NCBI GenBank assembly: GCA_030430575.1
Contig: JAUIKF010000028.1
Location: 42,333-106,332 of the forward strand
Direction of reading: 5' to 3'
Origin: Bacteroidia bacterium
Lineage (GTDB): Bacteria; Bacteroidota; Bacteroidia; J057
Length of the DNA stretch: 64,000 nt
The notes beneath the pieces are model-generated. The model saw nothing but the letters and a program-made list of their open reading frames with translations. It searched no databases and was not told the origin of the DNA. The translations under genes and the position numbers were made by a program. Of the stretch, positions 53,062 to 61,648 are shown piece after piece. Every line of letters begins with the position of its first letter. Positions within the stretch are counted from its first letter, which is position 1.

Positions 53062-53862
53062 TTAAGATTCTGCATTTTCCATTTCTCCTTCTTTCGCTTC
53101 GCGAATCAGCTCCGACATGAGCCAATACAGCTCCCGCTTTTTAGGGGTGTCCTGGAGAATCTCTAAATGTTGATAAAGCGTAGCAGTATCTCCGCGGACG
53201 GCTGGACCTGTCTGGCTATGGGCAGGGCCTTGGGCAAGGGCTTTTTCTACGGTGGCTTCGATCAAATGCTGGTAAGCTGTTAGCCCTACACCTGGCACAA
53301 GTTCTTCTGCCAATCGGTAGAGATAGTTGGGGAAATTGCAGACGAATACGGCGCCCAGATGCAAGCGCAAGCGCGCTTGACTGTCCAAGACCTGGACACG
53401 GTCTGACAAGAGATGCGCCATAGCGGTTATTTCCTGTTCCATCTCTCCCTTCCCTTCTACAAATAGCGGGATAGCTCGAAAGGCAGCCGGCAGGCTCCCC
53501 ACTGTGAAAATCTGCATGGGATAAAGCACGGCAGTTCGCTCTCCAAGCGTATCCAAAGCCGCCAACGGCGCGCTACCCGAGCAATGCACAAATCGCATGT
53601 GCGGACTTCGATACACTGCCAATTCTTTCGCTACCGTAGGAATATCGTGATCTCCCACACATAAAAACACCCAGTCTGCGTCAGCATACACCTCAGCCAA
53701 TCGCTCTGCATGGGATGGAATCCCATACGTCTCACAAAACCGCAAGCGTTTCGCCTCCGTCCGGCTGATCAACTGTGTCACCTCCATCCCAGCAGCTTGC
53801 AGCGCTGGAATCAGGTTCCACGAGAGGTTACCTGCGCCGATAATGGTGATTTTGGGAACGAT
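53062..53862 (-). CDS. Rossmann-like and DUF2520 protein with a non-ATG start
   Basis: 266 residues if the frame begins at ATC (53862-53860). The conserved nucleotide-binding motif ITIIGAGNLSWNL lies upstream of the first in-frame ATG (53787), so starting there would delete the fold. Between the in-frame TAA upstream and that motif there is no ATG, GTG or TTG, only ATC, ATT and a late CTG. Typical of the family are FVHCSGSAPLAAL, LYPMQIF and the HLGAVFVCNFPNYLY stretch. DUF2520 proteins resemble pyrroline-5-carboxylate-reductase/prephenate-dehydrogenase-type enzymes; their substrate is unknown. Flanked on both sides by GGTTCA / AACCCT tracts. Confidence 0.75.
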   Translation of the reverse strand: MVPKITIIGAGNLSWNLIPALQAAGMEVTQLISRTEAKRLRFCETYGIPSHAERLAEVYADADWVFLCVGDHDIPTVAKELAVYRSPHMRFVHCSGSAPLAALDTLGERTAVLYPMQIFTVGSLPAAFRAIPLFVEGKGEMEQEITAMAHLLSDRVQVLDSQARLRLHLGAVFVCNFPNYLYRLAEELVPGVGLTAYQHLIEATVEKALAQGPAHSQTGPAVRGDTATLYQHLEILQDTPKKRELYWLMSELIREAKEGEMENAES

Positions 53863-54096
53863 GGAGAATTATGAATTGAAAATGGAGAATGAAAAAATCA
53901 GATTGAATAAGATAAGTCCCCCTTTAAACCCAAAACCTCAAACTCTGAACGCTAAACCCTGAACTTACCCTTTCCGCTAAAATAGCACAGGGAGGAGGAA
54001 GCTGCAAATAGGGACGGGAAATTAAACAGGCTATTTGTTGAGAAGGGATGAGTCTTCCCGTCTAATAAAATTGTATTTTGTATTCACCCCTAAAAA
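53863..54096. other. Gap with GAATTATGAATTGAAAATG tract, no gene
   Basis: AT-rich with a short AAACCCAAAACCTCAAACTC simple tract (~53927-53965). No hairpin terminator seen. Confidence 0.4.
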
Positions 54097-54105
54097 TTGT
54101 TCACC

Positions 54106-54627
54106 ATGAAACTTGAACGAATCAACCAACTCAACACCCTATTTCAGAACGTTACCAATGAAGCCGAAGAAATCGAATTCTGGTATGCACGGGACATCCA
54201 AGTATTGCTTGGGTATTCAAGATGGCAGAACTTTGAAAAAGTATTAGAAAAAGCCAAGATTGCCTGCAAAAACAGCGATTCTAGCGTTTTGGACCATTTT
54301 GCTGACGTCAGCAAAATGGTCGAGTTAGGTAGCGGGACTAACAGAAAAGTTGATGATATTATGCTTTCGCGATATGCTTGTTACCTAATCGCGCAGAACG
54401 GCGATCCACGTAAAGAAATCATCGCTTTTGCACAAACTTACTTTGCCCTACAAACGAGAAAGCAGGAGAACCTCGAAGAGCGGGTAAACCTGATGGAGCG
54501 GATGAAAAGCCGCAAAAAGCTTCGCGAAGCAGAGACAGAATTATCGAGATTGATCTATGCCAGAGGGGTAGACAGTATGGGCTTTGGCCGCATTCGGTCA
54601 AAAGGCGATCCTATCTTTTCAATCTGA
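54106..54627 (+). pseudogene. dinD: dinD-like BRO-N protein, truncated
   Basis: 173 codons from the ATG at 54106. The frame follows DinD closely: EFWYARDIQVLLGYSRWQNF, SRYACYLIAQNGDPRKE, FAQTYFALQTRKQEN, then GFGRIRSKGDP, where full DinD (about 270 residues) continues. Here it stops within four codons after KGDP, and the bases just downstream encode part of a different protein in another frame. So the C-terminal third is lost by deletion or recombination. DinD inhibits RecA strand exchange in E. coli. Judged a remnant; the N-terminal two thirds might still be translated. Confidence 0.8.
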
Positions 54628-54763
54628 GTTAGCCCATCAAGCATTGAAAGATCCCTATCTCTTCGATTTTCTCACAATAGAAGGGAAATACAAAGTTGGG
54701 AGAAATTTAACAAATATGGCAATATTCTCCCCCCTAAAACTTAACACACTACTTGCACCTTGA
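54617..54763 (+). pseudogene. Remnant of a DUF1016 (YhcG/PDDEXK-type) nuclease, fused out of frame to dinD
   Basis: Frame +1 relative to dinD, beginning inside its last codons: ELAHQALKDPYLFDFLTI. This is the LxxxxLKDPYxFDFL motif of DUF1016-family nucleases. It continues for only ~25 further unrelated residues to TGA at 54761. No complete DUF1016 gene exists nearby. The junction lies at about 54616. Confidence 0.6.
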
Positions 54764-54798
54764 AACTTCCCTTACTATCTTTGTCGTCCCTTAAGCAC

Positions 54799-54873
54799 GC
54801 GACCTTAGCTCAGCTGGTTTAGAGCGCTGCCTTGACAGGGCAGAGGTCATTGGTTCGAATCCAATAGGTCGTA
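54799..54873 (+). tRNA. tRNA-Val (anticodon GAC)
   Basis: 75 nt. Acceptor GCGACCT / AGGTCGT with a G-U first pair and discriminator A (54873). D-stem GCTC/GAGC, anticodon stem CTGCC/GGCAG with loop TTGACAG (anticodon GAC), T-arm ATTGG TTCGAAT CCAAT. No CCA is encoded (next bases CTA). It is followed at once by a terminator hairpin. It stands at the left border of the restriction-modification region, a usual place for island insertion. Confidence 0.96.
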
Positions 54874-54875
54874 CT

Positions 54876-54912
54876 AAGAAGCTCCAAACAATGTGTTTGG
54901 AGCTTCTTTGTT
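54876..54912 (+). terminator. Rho-independent terminator after tRNA-Val
   Basis: AAGAAGCTCCAAACA / TGTTTGGAGCTTCTT around a short loop, then TTGTTG. A strong hairpin starting two bases after the tRNA. Confidence 0.9.
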
Positions 54913-55442
54913 GTATACCTTATGGCTAGTGCCTTCGGCACAAAATAGTTAGCGGTTATATCTACCCAAGGACCAGCGGCATAAAAGGGCGTGTTAGATT
55001 TCTCCTCCTTTCGCAAAGCCTCAAGTCGTCGAAATGACTCACGTTCTTTTTGGCTTACACCATAATTTTCAAACAGCAAAGCTGTCATTTCGACCGAAGG
55101 GAGAAATCTAACGATGTAGTCTAGCAACCTATTCGAAGCACATGTTTTTGCACAAAACTACTAAGCATTTAGTGCCGAAGGCATTAGGCTGTTCAATCTG
55201 TTATTGATTTGACGTAGCCGTTTTTATGACATAGTCGCGGATTACCCACAAGCAGGCGCACAAGCCGAAATCCACGACAGCACGTTAAAAACGTACCACT
55301 CGCGCATTTTTATGCGCTGGGCCGAATCTTCGGATAGAGGGCCTGCCCTGAATCTTATTTCCTACTTTGAAATATGCAAAAGAAAAGGGTATATTTAGCC
55401 TGATAATAAGAACCCATCCTGGACCTAAATCTACCTGCCCTC
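54913..55442. repeat. Repeat-rich gap between the tRNA and hsdR
   Basis: Palindrome GGCTAGTGCCTTCGGCAC (54922) and its inverted partner TTAGTGCCGAAGGCATTA near 55169. GTCATTTCGAC element copy 2 (54993-55112) is inside-out: the two TTAGATTTCTCC ends face outwards. Also ACGTTAAAAACGT and GCGCATTTTTATGCGC small palindromes (~55285-55320). No gene. Confidence 0.6.
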
Positions 55443-57803
55443 ATGAACAAAAAAGCCCTCTCCGAAAGAGATATTTGCTCGCAGTTTATTCAACCAGCGA
55501 TCGTACAAGCGGGCTGGAATATGAAAAAGCAAGTAAGAGAAGAAGTCTCTTTCACCGATGGGCGGATTATCGTTCAGGGAAGAATTCATACAAGAGGCAA
55601 TAGAAAAAGGGCAGATTATATTCTGTACTATAAACCGAATATCCCTATTGCCATCATCGAAGCAAAGGACAACAAAAAGCCTGTCGGAACGGGCATGCAG
55701 CAAGCCCTGGAATACGCTGCCATTTTAGACATCCCTTTTGTCTTCACCTCCAACGGCGATTCCTTTGTTTTTCACGACAAAACCCTCACTTCAGGCCCTA
55801 TAGAGCAGGAACTTCCTTTGGATTCATTTCCTTCTCCTGCAGTACTTTGGGAAAAATACCTGATCCACACGGGCATAAAAACAGCAGAAGAACGAGCCAT
55901 CGTTGAACAGGATTATTTCGTGGATGATAGCGGCATGAGCCCTCGGTATTATCAGCAGATTGCTGTCAATAAGACCTTGGAAGCTGTGGCCAAAGGTCAA
56001 AACAGGATTCTCCTGGTGATGGCCACAGGGACAGGCAAGACCTACACGGCCTTTAACATCATTTGGCGCCTGTGGAAAGGCGGCGTGAAGAAACGCATCC
56101 TGTTTCTGGCGGATCGTAATGCCCTGCTCACCCAAACCAAAAATGGCGACTTCGCCTCTTTTGGAAATGATATCATGCATATCATCAAGCACCGAAAGAT
56201 TGACAAATCTTATCAGATCTATTTTGCGCTGTACCAGGGCTTAACAGGTACTGAAGAATCCCAAAATGCCTATAAAGAGTTTAGTCGTGAATTCTTTGAC
56301 CTGGTGATCATAGATGAGTGTCATAGGGGAAGTGCCTCCGAGGCTTCAGCCTGGCGAGAGGTGTTGGACTATTTTGACCAAGCCACTCAGATCGGCCTTA
56401 CAGCCACGCCCAAGGAGACCAAGGACGTCTCCAATATGGCGTACTTTGGAGAGCCCGTTTACACGTATTCCCTCAAACAAGGCATCTCAGATGGCTTCCT
56501 CGCGCCCTATAAGGTGATCCGCATCGCGACCAACATCGACGAAGAATGGCGACCTACCAAAGGATTGGTGGACAAATATGGTCACGAAGTAGAAGATCGG
56601 ATCTACAACCTCAAGGACTACGATCGCAAGCTCGTCATTGATGAGCGCACCCAACTGGTCGCGCAGAAAATCACCGAATACCTCAAAGCGACGGATCGCT
56701 TTGCCAAAACCATCGTCTTCTGCATCGATATCGACCATGCCAACAGGATGCGGAAAGCGCTGATCAATGAAAATGCCGATCTGGTAGCTAAGCACCCCAC
56801 CTATGTCGTGAAGATCACGGGAGATGATGAAATCGGCAAACGAGAACTGGACAATTTCACGGACGTGGAAGAACCTTTCCCCGTGATTGCCACGACCTCC
56901 AAAATGCTGACTACAGGCATCGATACCAAGATGGTCAAACTCATCATCCTGGAAGCCAATATCGGCTCTATGACAGAGTTTAAACAGATTATTGGACGGG
57001 GTACACGTATTCGCGAAGCTGAGGGAAAGGTCTATTTTACCATTATGGACTTCCGAAATGCTACGCGGTTATTTGCCGACCCTGACTTTGATGGAGAGCC
57101 TGTTCAGATTTATGAACCTGGGCCAGATGAGCCGATTGTCCCTCCTGAAGAGGAAGGCGAAATAGTTGGACCAGGCGGCGGAACGTTGGTAGATCCCCCG
57201 CCTCCCCCTACTACGGGTGGCGGCGGTGAGGACGACCCACCGACAAAATACCACATCGACAATGTGGATGTCAAAGTGACCCGAGAACGCGTGCAATACT
57301 ATGGGCGTGACGGCAAATTGATCACTGAATCCCTGAAGGATTACACCAAAAAGAATCTACACCAGGAATTTGCTTCGCTGGATGCCTTCTTGCAGCGGTG
57401 GAATGCTTCGGAGAAAAAAGAAGCCCTGATCGCAGAACTCGCTGAGCAAGGCGTCCTGCTAGAGGCCCTTCGCGAAGAAGTCGGCAAAGACATGGACACC
57501 TTTGACCTGATCTGCCATGTCGCCTTTGATCAGCCTGCCCTGACCCGAAAAGAACGTGCCAACCAAGTGCGAAAACGCAATTACTTTGCAAAGTATGGCC
57601 CCGTGGCCCAGCAAGTGCTCAGCAACTTGCTGGACAAGTATGAGGCCGAAGGCATCCTGTCCATAGAAGCGCCTTCTGTGTTGAAAGTCAGGCCATTTGT
57701 AGAAATGGGTTCTGCGGTAGAATTGGTAAGGGCCTTTGGGAAGAAAAAAGATTTTGATGAGGCGGTGCGGGAGTTGGAAGCGGAGATATATAAGATGGCG
57801 TAG
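55443..57803 (+). CDS. hsdR: Type I restriction enzyme R subunit
   Basis: 786 residues. ATP-dependent DNA translocase and nuclease of the type I system. Nuclease motif: Asp58 (ADYILYY), EAK (73-75) and MQQALEYA (Q near 86). Helicase motifs: Walker A MATGTGKT (193-200), DECH (291-294), TATPKE, and GIDTKMVK with QIIGRGTR. A Pro/Gly/Glu-rich linker (PPPPPTTGGGGEDDPP, about 585-600) separates the motor from the C-terminal HsdR helical domain (about 620-786). It is shorter than EcoKI HsdR (1170) and like the compact EcoEI/EcoR124-type forms. The start ATG at 55443 gives the family's N-terminus. Separated from hsdM by a 465-bp repeat block. Confidence 0.95.
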   Translation: MNKKALSERDICSQFIQPAIVQAGWNMKKQVREEVSFTDGRIIVQGRIHTRGNRKRADYILYYKPNIPIAIIEAKDNKKPVGTGMQQALEYAAILDIPFVFTSNGDSFVFHDKTLTSGPIEQELPLDSFPSPAVLWEKYLIHTGIKTAEERAIVEQDYFVDDSGMSPRYYQQIAVNKTLEAVAKGQNRILLVMATGTGKTYTAFNIIWRLWKGGVKKRILFLADRNALLTQTKNGDFASFGNDIMHIIKHRKIDKSYQIYFALYQGLTGTEESQNAYKEFSREFFDLVIIDECHRGSASEASAWREVLDYFDQATQIGLTATPKETKDVSNMAYFGEPVYTYSLKQGISDGFLAPYKVIRIATNIDEEWRPTKGLVDKYGHEVEDRIYNLKDYDRKLVIDERTQLVAQKITEYLKATDRFAKTIVFCIDIDHANRMRKALINENADLVAKHPTYVVKITGDDEIGKRELDNFTDVEEPFPVIATTSKMLTTGIDTKMVKLIILEANIGSMTEFKQIIGRGTRIREAEGKVYFTIMDFRNATRLFADPDFDGEPVQIYEPGPDEPIVPPEEEGEIVGPGGGTLVDPPPPPTTGGGGEDDPPTKYHIDNVDVKVTRERVQYYGRDGKLITESLKDYTKKNLHQEFASLDAFLQRWNASEKKEALIAELAEQGVLLEALREEVGKDMDTFDLICHVAFDQPALTRKERANQVRKRNYFAKYGPVAQQVLSNLLDKYEAEGILSIEAPSVLKVRPFVEMGSAVELVRAFGKKKDFDEAVRELEAEIYKMA

Positions 57804-58267
57804 GGGGGGATACCACCTTATCACAAAGCACTTATTATCAATGGCCTCTTATCAATGGCCTCACTGGATTCGATGGAAGGCATCGATTTCGGTCTTAAAC
57901 TCACCCTTTCGTTGCGCCGCCCTCTCTTGGGAAGAGAGGGCTAACGAGCCCCTGAGAAATCATGATTTCTCTAAAAGCCCCTCTCTTCGCGCGGGCTAGT
58001 AGGGCGGCCAAGAGAGGGGCAGCGAAGGCCTTGGCCTGAGCGGGGTGAGTTTCCACGGTCATGAACCCACCCTTTCGTCTATCGGCCCTCTCTTCGGAAG
58101 AGAGGGCTAACGAGCCCCTGAGAAATCATGATTTCTCAAGAAAGCCCCTCTCTTCGCGTAGGCTAGTAGGGCGGCCAAGAGAGGGGCAGCGAAGGCCTTG
58201 GCCTGAGCGGGGTGAGTTTCCACGATAAAAAAAATCCTCCTACCTTTACCCCACAATATCCTCCCCT
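57804..58267. repeat. Two tandem ~156-bp hairpin units between hsdR and hsdM
   Basis: Copy A about 57897-58052, copy B 58063-58219. Each has inverted ends (AACTCACCC or ACCCACCC on the left, GGGGTGAGTTT on the right) and internal arms GCCCTCTCTT...AAGAGAGGGGC plus GAGAAATCATGATTTCTC. The copies differ at several sites (GTTGCGCCG vs TCTATCGG). A direct repeat of ATCAATGGCCTC (57838 and 57851) precedes them. They place 465 bp between two genes usually cotranscribed. Confidence 0.9.
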
Positions 58268-59698
58268 ATGAGCAACATCACCTCCATCATCAAAAGCATC
58301 CGCGACATCATGCGGAAGGACACCGGCGTGGACGGAGACGCGCAGCGCATCTCCCAAATGGTCTGGATGCTTTTTATGAAAATATTTGCGGACAAAGAAG
58401 AAGAATGGGAAATCACCATCGACGACTACGAAAGCCCCATCCCTGAAGCGCTGAAATGGCAAAACTGGGCCGCCGATGAAGAAGGATTGACGGGGGATGG
58501 CTTGATGGAATTCATTGACAATCAACTGTTTCCAGTGCTCAAGGACCTGGACATCAGCCTGAGTCCGCAGGCCAAGATCATCCGGGCCGTCTTCGACGAC
58601 ACGTACAACTACATGAAAAACGGAACCCTGTTCCGTCAGGTGATCAATCAAATCAATAAGATTGATTTCAACAGCCGAACGGAGCGCCACCTCTTCAACG
58701 ACCTCTACGAGACCATCCTCAAGGAACTGCAATCCGCTGGCTCTTCGGGCGAATACTACACGCCCCGCGCCGTGACCCAATTTATGGTGGACATCCTCAA
58801 CCCCCAACTGGGCGAAAGTGTCCTCGACCCCGCCTGCGGCACGGGGGGCTTCCTCACGTGTAGCATCGAACACCTGCGCCAACAGGTCAATACACCCCAA
58901 GAACGCGATCACCTCCAACGCTCCATCCGTGGCATCGAGAAAAAGCCCTTGCCTCACCTGCTCTGTACTACCAACCTCATGCTGCACGGCTTTGACGTGC
59001 CCGTGGTGCGACGCGACAACTACCTCAGCAAGCCCTACAGCGACTGGGGGGCCAAGGACCGCGTAGACATCATCCTCACCAATCCGCCGTTTGGCGGGGT
59101 GGAAGAAGACGGCACCGAGACCAATTTCCCCCAGAAGTTTCGCACCAAAGAGACCGCCGACCTCTTTCTGGTCTTGCTGATCCGACTGCTCAAGCCTGGT
59201 GGGCGCGCCGCCGTGGTCCTGCCCGACGGTACCCTCTTTGGCGAGGGCGTGAAGACGCGCATCAAGGAAGAGCTGCTCTCCAAATGCAACCTGCATACCA
59301 TCGTACGATTGCCCAACGGCGTTTTTAACCCCTATACCAGCATCAAAACCAATGTCCTCTTTTTTGAGAAAGGGGCCGCGACGAAGGAGATTTGGTACTA
59401 CGAGCACCCCTATCCCAAGGGCGTGAAAAGCTACAACAAAACCAAGCCCATCCACATCAAAGAATTTGCGGCGGAGAAGGCCTGGTGGGATAAGCGGGTA
59501 GAAAATAAGCAGGCGTGGAAAGTACCGATCCAGGAGATCGAAGCGCGCAACTTTAACCTAGACATCAAAAATCCCTATCAAGAGGCCGATGACCTGGCCA
59601 GCCCCGCAGAACTGCTCGCGAAATACCGCGCCACCGAACAGAAAATCACTTCCATCCAAGATGAAATCGTGAAAGTCCTCACCGAAGCCCTGAAGTAA
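58268..59698 (+). CDS. hsdM: Type I restriction-modification system M subunit (N6-adenine methyltransferase)
   Basis: 476 residues. HsdM N-terminal helical domain (about 5-135; IIKSIRDIMRKDTGVDGDAQ) and methyltransferase domain with motif I DPACGTGG (187-194) and motif IV NPPF (272-275) in VDIILTNPPFGG. Transfers methyl groups from SAM to adenine N6 at the site set by HsdS. It ends one base before the hsdS ATG, so the two are cotranscribed and probably coupled. A 430-codon frame on the other strand over this gene is a shadow. Confidence 0.97.
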   Translation: MSNITSIIKSIRDIMRKDTGVDGDAQRISQMVWMLFMKIFADKEEEWEITIDDYESPIPEALKWQNWAADEEGLTGDGLMEFIDNQLFPVLKDLDISLSPQAKIIRAVFDDTYNYMKNGTLFRQVINQINKIDFNSRTERHLFNDLYETILKELQSAGSSGEYYTPRAVTQFMVDILNPQLGESVLDPACGTGGFLTCSIEHLRQQVNTPQERDHLQRSIRGIEKKPLPHLLCTTNLMLHGFDVPVVRRDNYLSKPYSDWGAKDRVDIILTNPPFGGVEEDGTETNFPQKFRTKETADLFLVLLIRLLKPGGRAAVVLPDGTLFGEGVKTRIKEELLSKCNLHTIVRLPNGVFNPYTSIKTNVLFFEKGAATKEIWYYEHPYPKGVKSYNKTKPIHIKEFAAEKAWWDKRVENKQAWKVPIQEIEARNFNLDIKNPYQEADDLASPAELLAKYRATEQKITSIQDEIVKVLTEALK

Positions 59699-59699
59699 T

Positions 59700-61418
59700 A
59701 TGCACTTATTAGCCCATTTTCACGAACTCAGCCTGCCGCCCAAAAACGCCCAAGCACTCAAGGGCCTGATCCTGCAACTCGCCGTGCAAGGCAAACTCAC
59801 CGCCAAGTGGCGAGTGGAAAACCCTGACGTGGAACCCGCTTCTGTATTGCTGGAGCGGATTCAGGCGGAGAAGGCAAAGCTGGTGGTGGAGAAGAAGATT
59901 AGGAAGGAGAAGGTATTGCCGCCGATTGAGGAATCAGAATCTCTTAAAATTCCTCGAAATTGGATAAATATTCGGCTCGGTGAAATTGGAGATTGGGGGG
60001 CTGGTGCCACTCCATTGAGATCAAATCCTGAATACTATGGAGGGAAGATTAATTGGTATAAATCTGGAGAATTAAATAATGGATTAATGGACTATGAGTC
60101 AGAAGAAAAGATCACTGAATTAGCCATTTCAAATTCTTCCGTGAGATTAAATAAGCCTGGAGATGTCCTTATCGCAATGTACGGAGCTACAATTGGCAAA
60201 ACAGGGTTGTTAAAATATTATGGCACCACCAATCAGGCAGTATGTGCCTGTACTTGTTTCGATGGAGTAAATAATCTATTTCTTCATTTACTCCTAAAAG
60301 CTTTCAAACGAAATTTCACTAATCAAGGAGAAGGAGGTGCTCAACCCAATATTTCAAGGGTTAAAATTAGAAATACCATAATTGGCCTCCCTCCCCTCGC
60401 CGAGCAAAAAGCCATCGTCCAGGTCGTAGACCAGTTGTTCCAAGAAGTGGAGCAGCTAGAGCAACTCACGGAGCAGCGTGTCCAGTTGAAGCATGACTAT
60501 GTGACATCGGCCATGCATCAATTGGCCAGTGGGGACACGGCGCGGGAATGGGCCTCCGTGCAGCCACATTTCCATACCTTCTTCGACGAAGGTCCCACGA
60601 TCAAGCAGCTTCGCGAGACCATCCTTCAGCTCGCCGTACAAGGCAAGCTCACCGCCAAGTGGCGTCAGGCCCATCCTGACGTAGAACCCGCTTCCGCTTT
60701 GCTGGAGCGGATCCAGGCGGAGAAGGCGCAGCTGATCGCGGAGAAGAAGATCCGGAAGGAGAAGGCGTTGGCTCCGATTGGAGATGAGGATCTGCCTTAT
60801 ACCCTGCCGGAAGGCTGGGTGTGGTGTAGGTTGGGAGAGTTGACCAAAGTAATAACCAAAGGTTCATCGCCTAAATGGCAAGGAGTATCATATGTAGAGG
60901 AGGGAAATGGTATATTATTTATAACAAGCGAAAATGTAGGCAATTACAATCTCCTCCTAACTAAGAAAAAATATGTTGAGAAGAAATTTAATGAAATCGA
61001 ACCAAGATCAATACTTCAAAAAAATGATATTTTAATGAATATTGTTGGTGGGTCAATTGGAAGAACTGCAATTTATAATATTGATACCGTTGCTAATATT
61101 AATCAAGCGGTAACAATAATTAGATTAATAAAGAAGGTTGATTACCAGTATTTTTTACATTTTTTTAATAGTCCGATTTGCATTGGATACATGTATGACA
61201 AGCAAGTAGATAATGCAAGGCCAAATTTAAGTATGGGGAATATCACGAAATTCAAAATTCCTCTTCCCCCCCTCCCCGAACAGCAAGCCATTGTCGCCGA
61301 AGTCAACCGCCTGATGGCGCTGTGTGATGCGCTGGAGGCTGCTGCAGCCACGCGTCAGGCGCAGGTGGAGCAGCTGATGCAGTCGGTGCTGCGGGAGGTG
61401 TTTGAAGGGGCTGCGTAG
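59700..61418 (+). CDS. hsdS: Type I restriction-modification specificity subunit with duplicated conserved regions
   Basis: 572 residues, longer than typical HsdS (~400-450). Two target recognition domains (TRD1 about 80-235; TRD2 about 375-530) are each preceded by a near-identical ~50-residue conserved region (LQLAVQGKLTAKWR... with VEPASxLLERIQAEKA) at about residues 23-70 and 306-355. Two further coiled regions (AEQKAIVQVVDQLFQEVEQLE and EQQAIVAEVNRLMALCDALE) follow the TRDs. Sequence recognised is unknown. The TRDs are strongly AT-rich and differ from the GC-rich repeat frame, suggesting that TRDs were exchanged by recombination at the conserved regions. Confidence 0.95.
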   Translation: MHLLAHFHELSLPPKNAQALKGLILQLAVQGKLTAKWRVENPDVEPASVLLERIQAEKAKLVVEKKIRKEKVLPPIEESESLKIPRNWINIRLGEIGDWGAGATPLRSNPEYYGGKINWYKSGELNNGLMDYESEEKITELAISNSSVRLNKPGDVLIAMYGATIGKTGLLKYYGTTNQAVCACTCFDGVNNLFLHLLLKAFKRNFTNQGEGGAQPNISRVKIRNTIIGLPPLAEQKAIVQVVDQLFQEVEQLEQLTEQRVQLKHDYVTSAMHQLASGDTAREWASVQPHFHTFFDEGPTIKQLRETILQLAVQGKLTAKWRQAHPDVEPASALLERIQAEKAQLIAEKKIRKEKALAPIGDEDLPYTLPEGWVWCRLGELTKVITKGSSPKWQGVSYVEEGNGILFITSENVGNYNLLLTKKKYVEKKFNEIEPRSILQKNDILMNIVGGSIGRTAIYNIDTVANINQAVTIIRLIKKVDYQYFLHFFNSPICIGYMYDKQVDNARPNLSMGNITKFKIPLPPLPEQQAIVAEVNRLMALCDALEAAAATRQAQVEQLMQSVLREVFEGAA

Positions 61419-61487
61419 GCGCTTTTTGGGGTTCTCGCATCGAAATGCTTTTGCTTTTTGCCATTATCTGGGATGCCTAGAAGGAGG

Positions 61488-61585
61488 GCGCGTAGCTCGG
61501 ACATCTAACAGATTGAAGAAAATCTGTTAGATGTCGAAGGCCTAAAAGACGTAACAGATTTTCTTCAATCTGTTACGTCTTCAGC
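61488..61585. repeat. REP-like hairpin pair, distant copies 6 and 7
   Basis: Copy 6 (61500-61535) GACATCTAACAG / CTGTTAGATGTC preceded by GCGCGTAGCTC; copy 7 (61547-61580) AGACGTAACAG / CTGTTACGTCT followed by TCAGCT. The same inverted pair arrangement as around the transposase 58 kb away, with different but complementary arm bases (ATCTAACAG, ACGTAACAG). Confidence 0.9.
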
Positions 61586-61648
61586 TAATACGGCTACTTA
61601 TGCATGCCTGCATTTTGTCCCTATTTTTCCAGCGAAAAATTTCACCTC

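Noticed and set aside
54799..54873. Reading the tRNA as tRNA-Asp
   Set aside because: The 7-nt loop TTGACAG centres on GAC, which reads Val codons; tRNA-Asp would need GTC.
57804..58267. Possible CRISPR or attachment site between hsdR and hsdM
   Set aside because: Only two units of ~156 bp with internal hairpins and no spacer structure; no integrase in reach.
58163..59455. 430-codon open frame on the minus strand
   Set aside because: Lies wholly across hsdM, whose motifs are complete, and begins in the tandem repeat; it is an antisense shadow caused by GC-rich codon bias.
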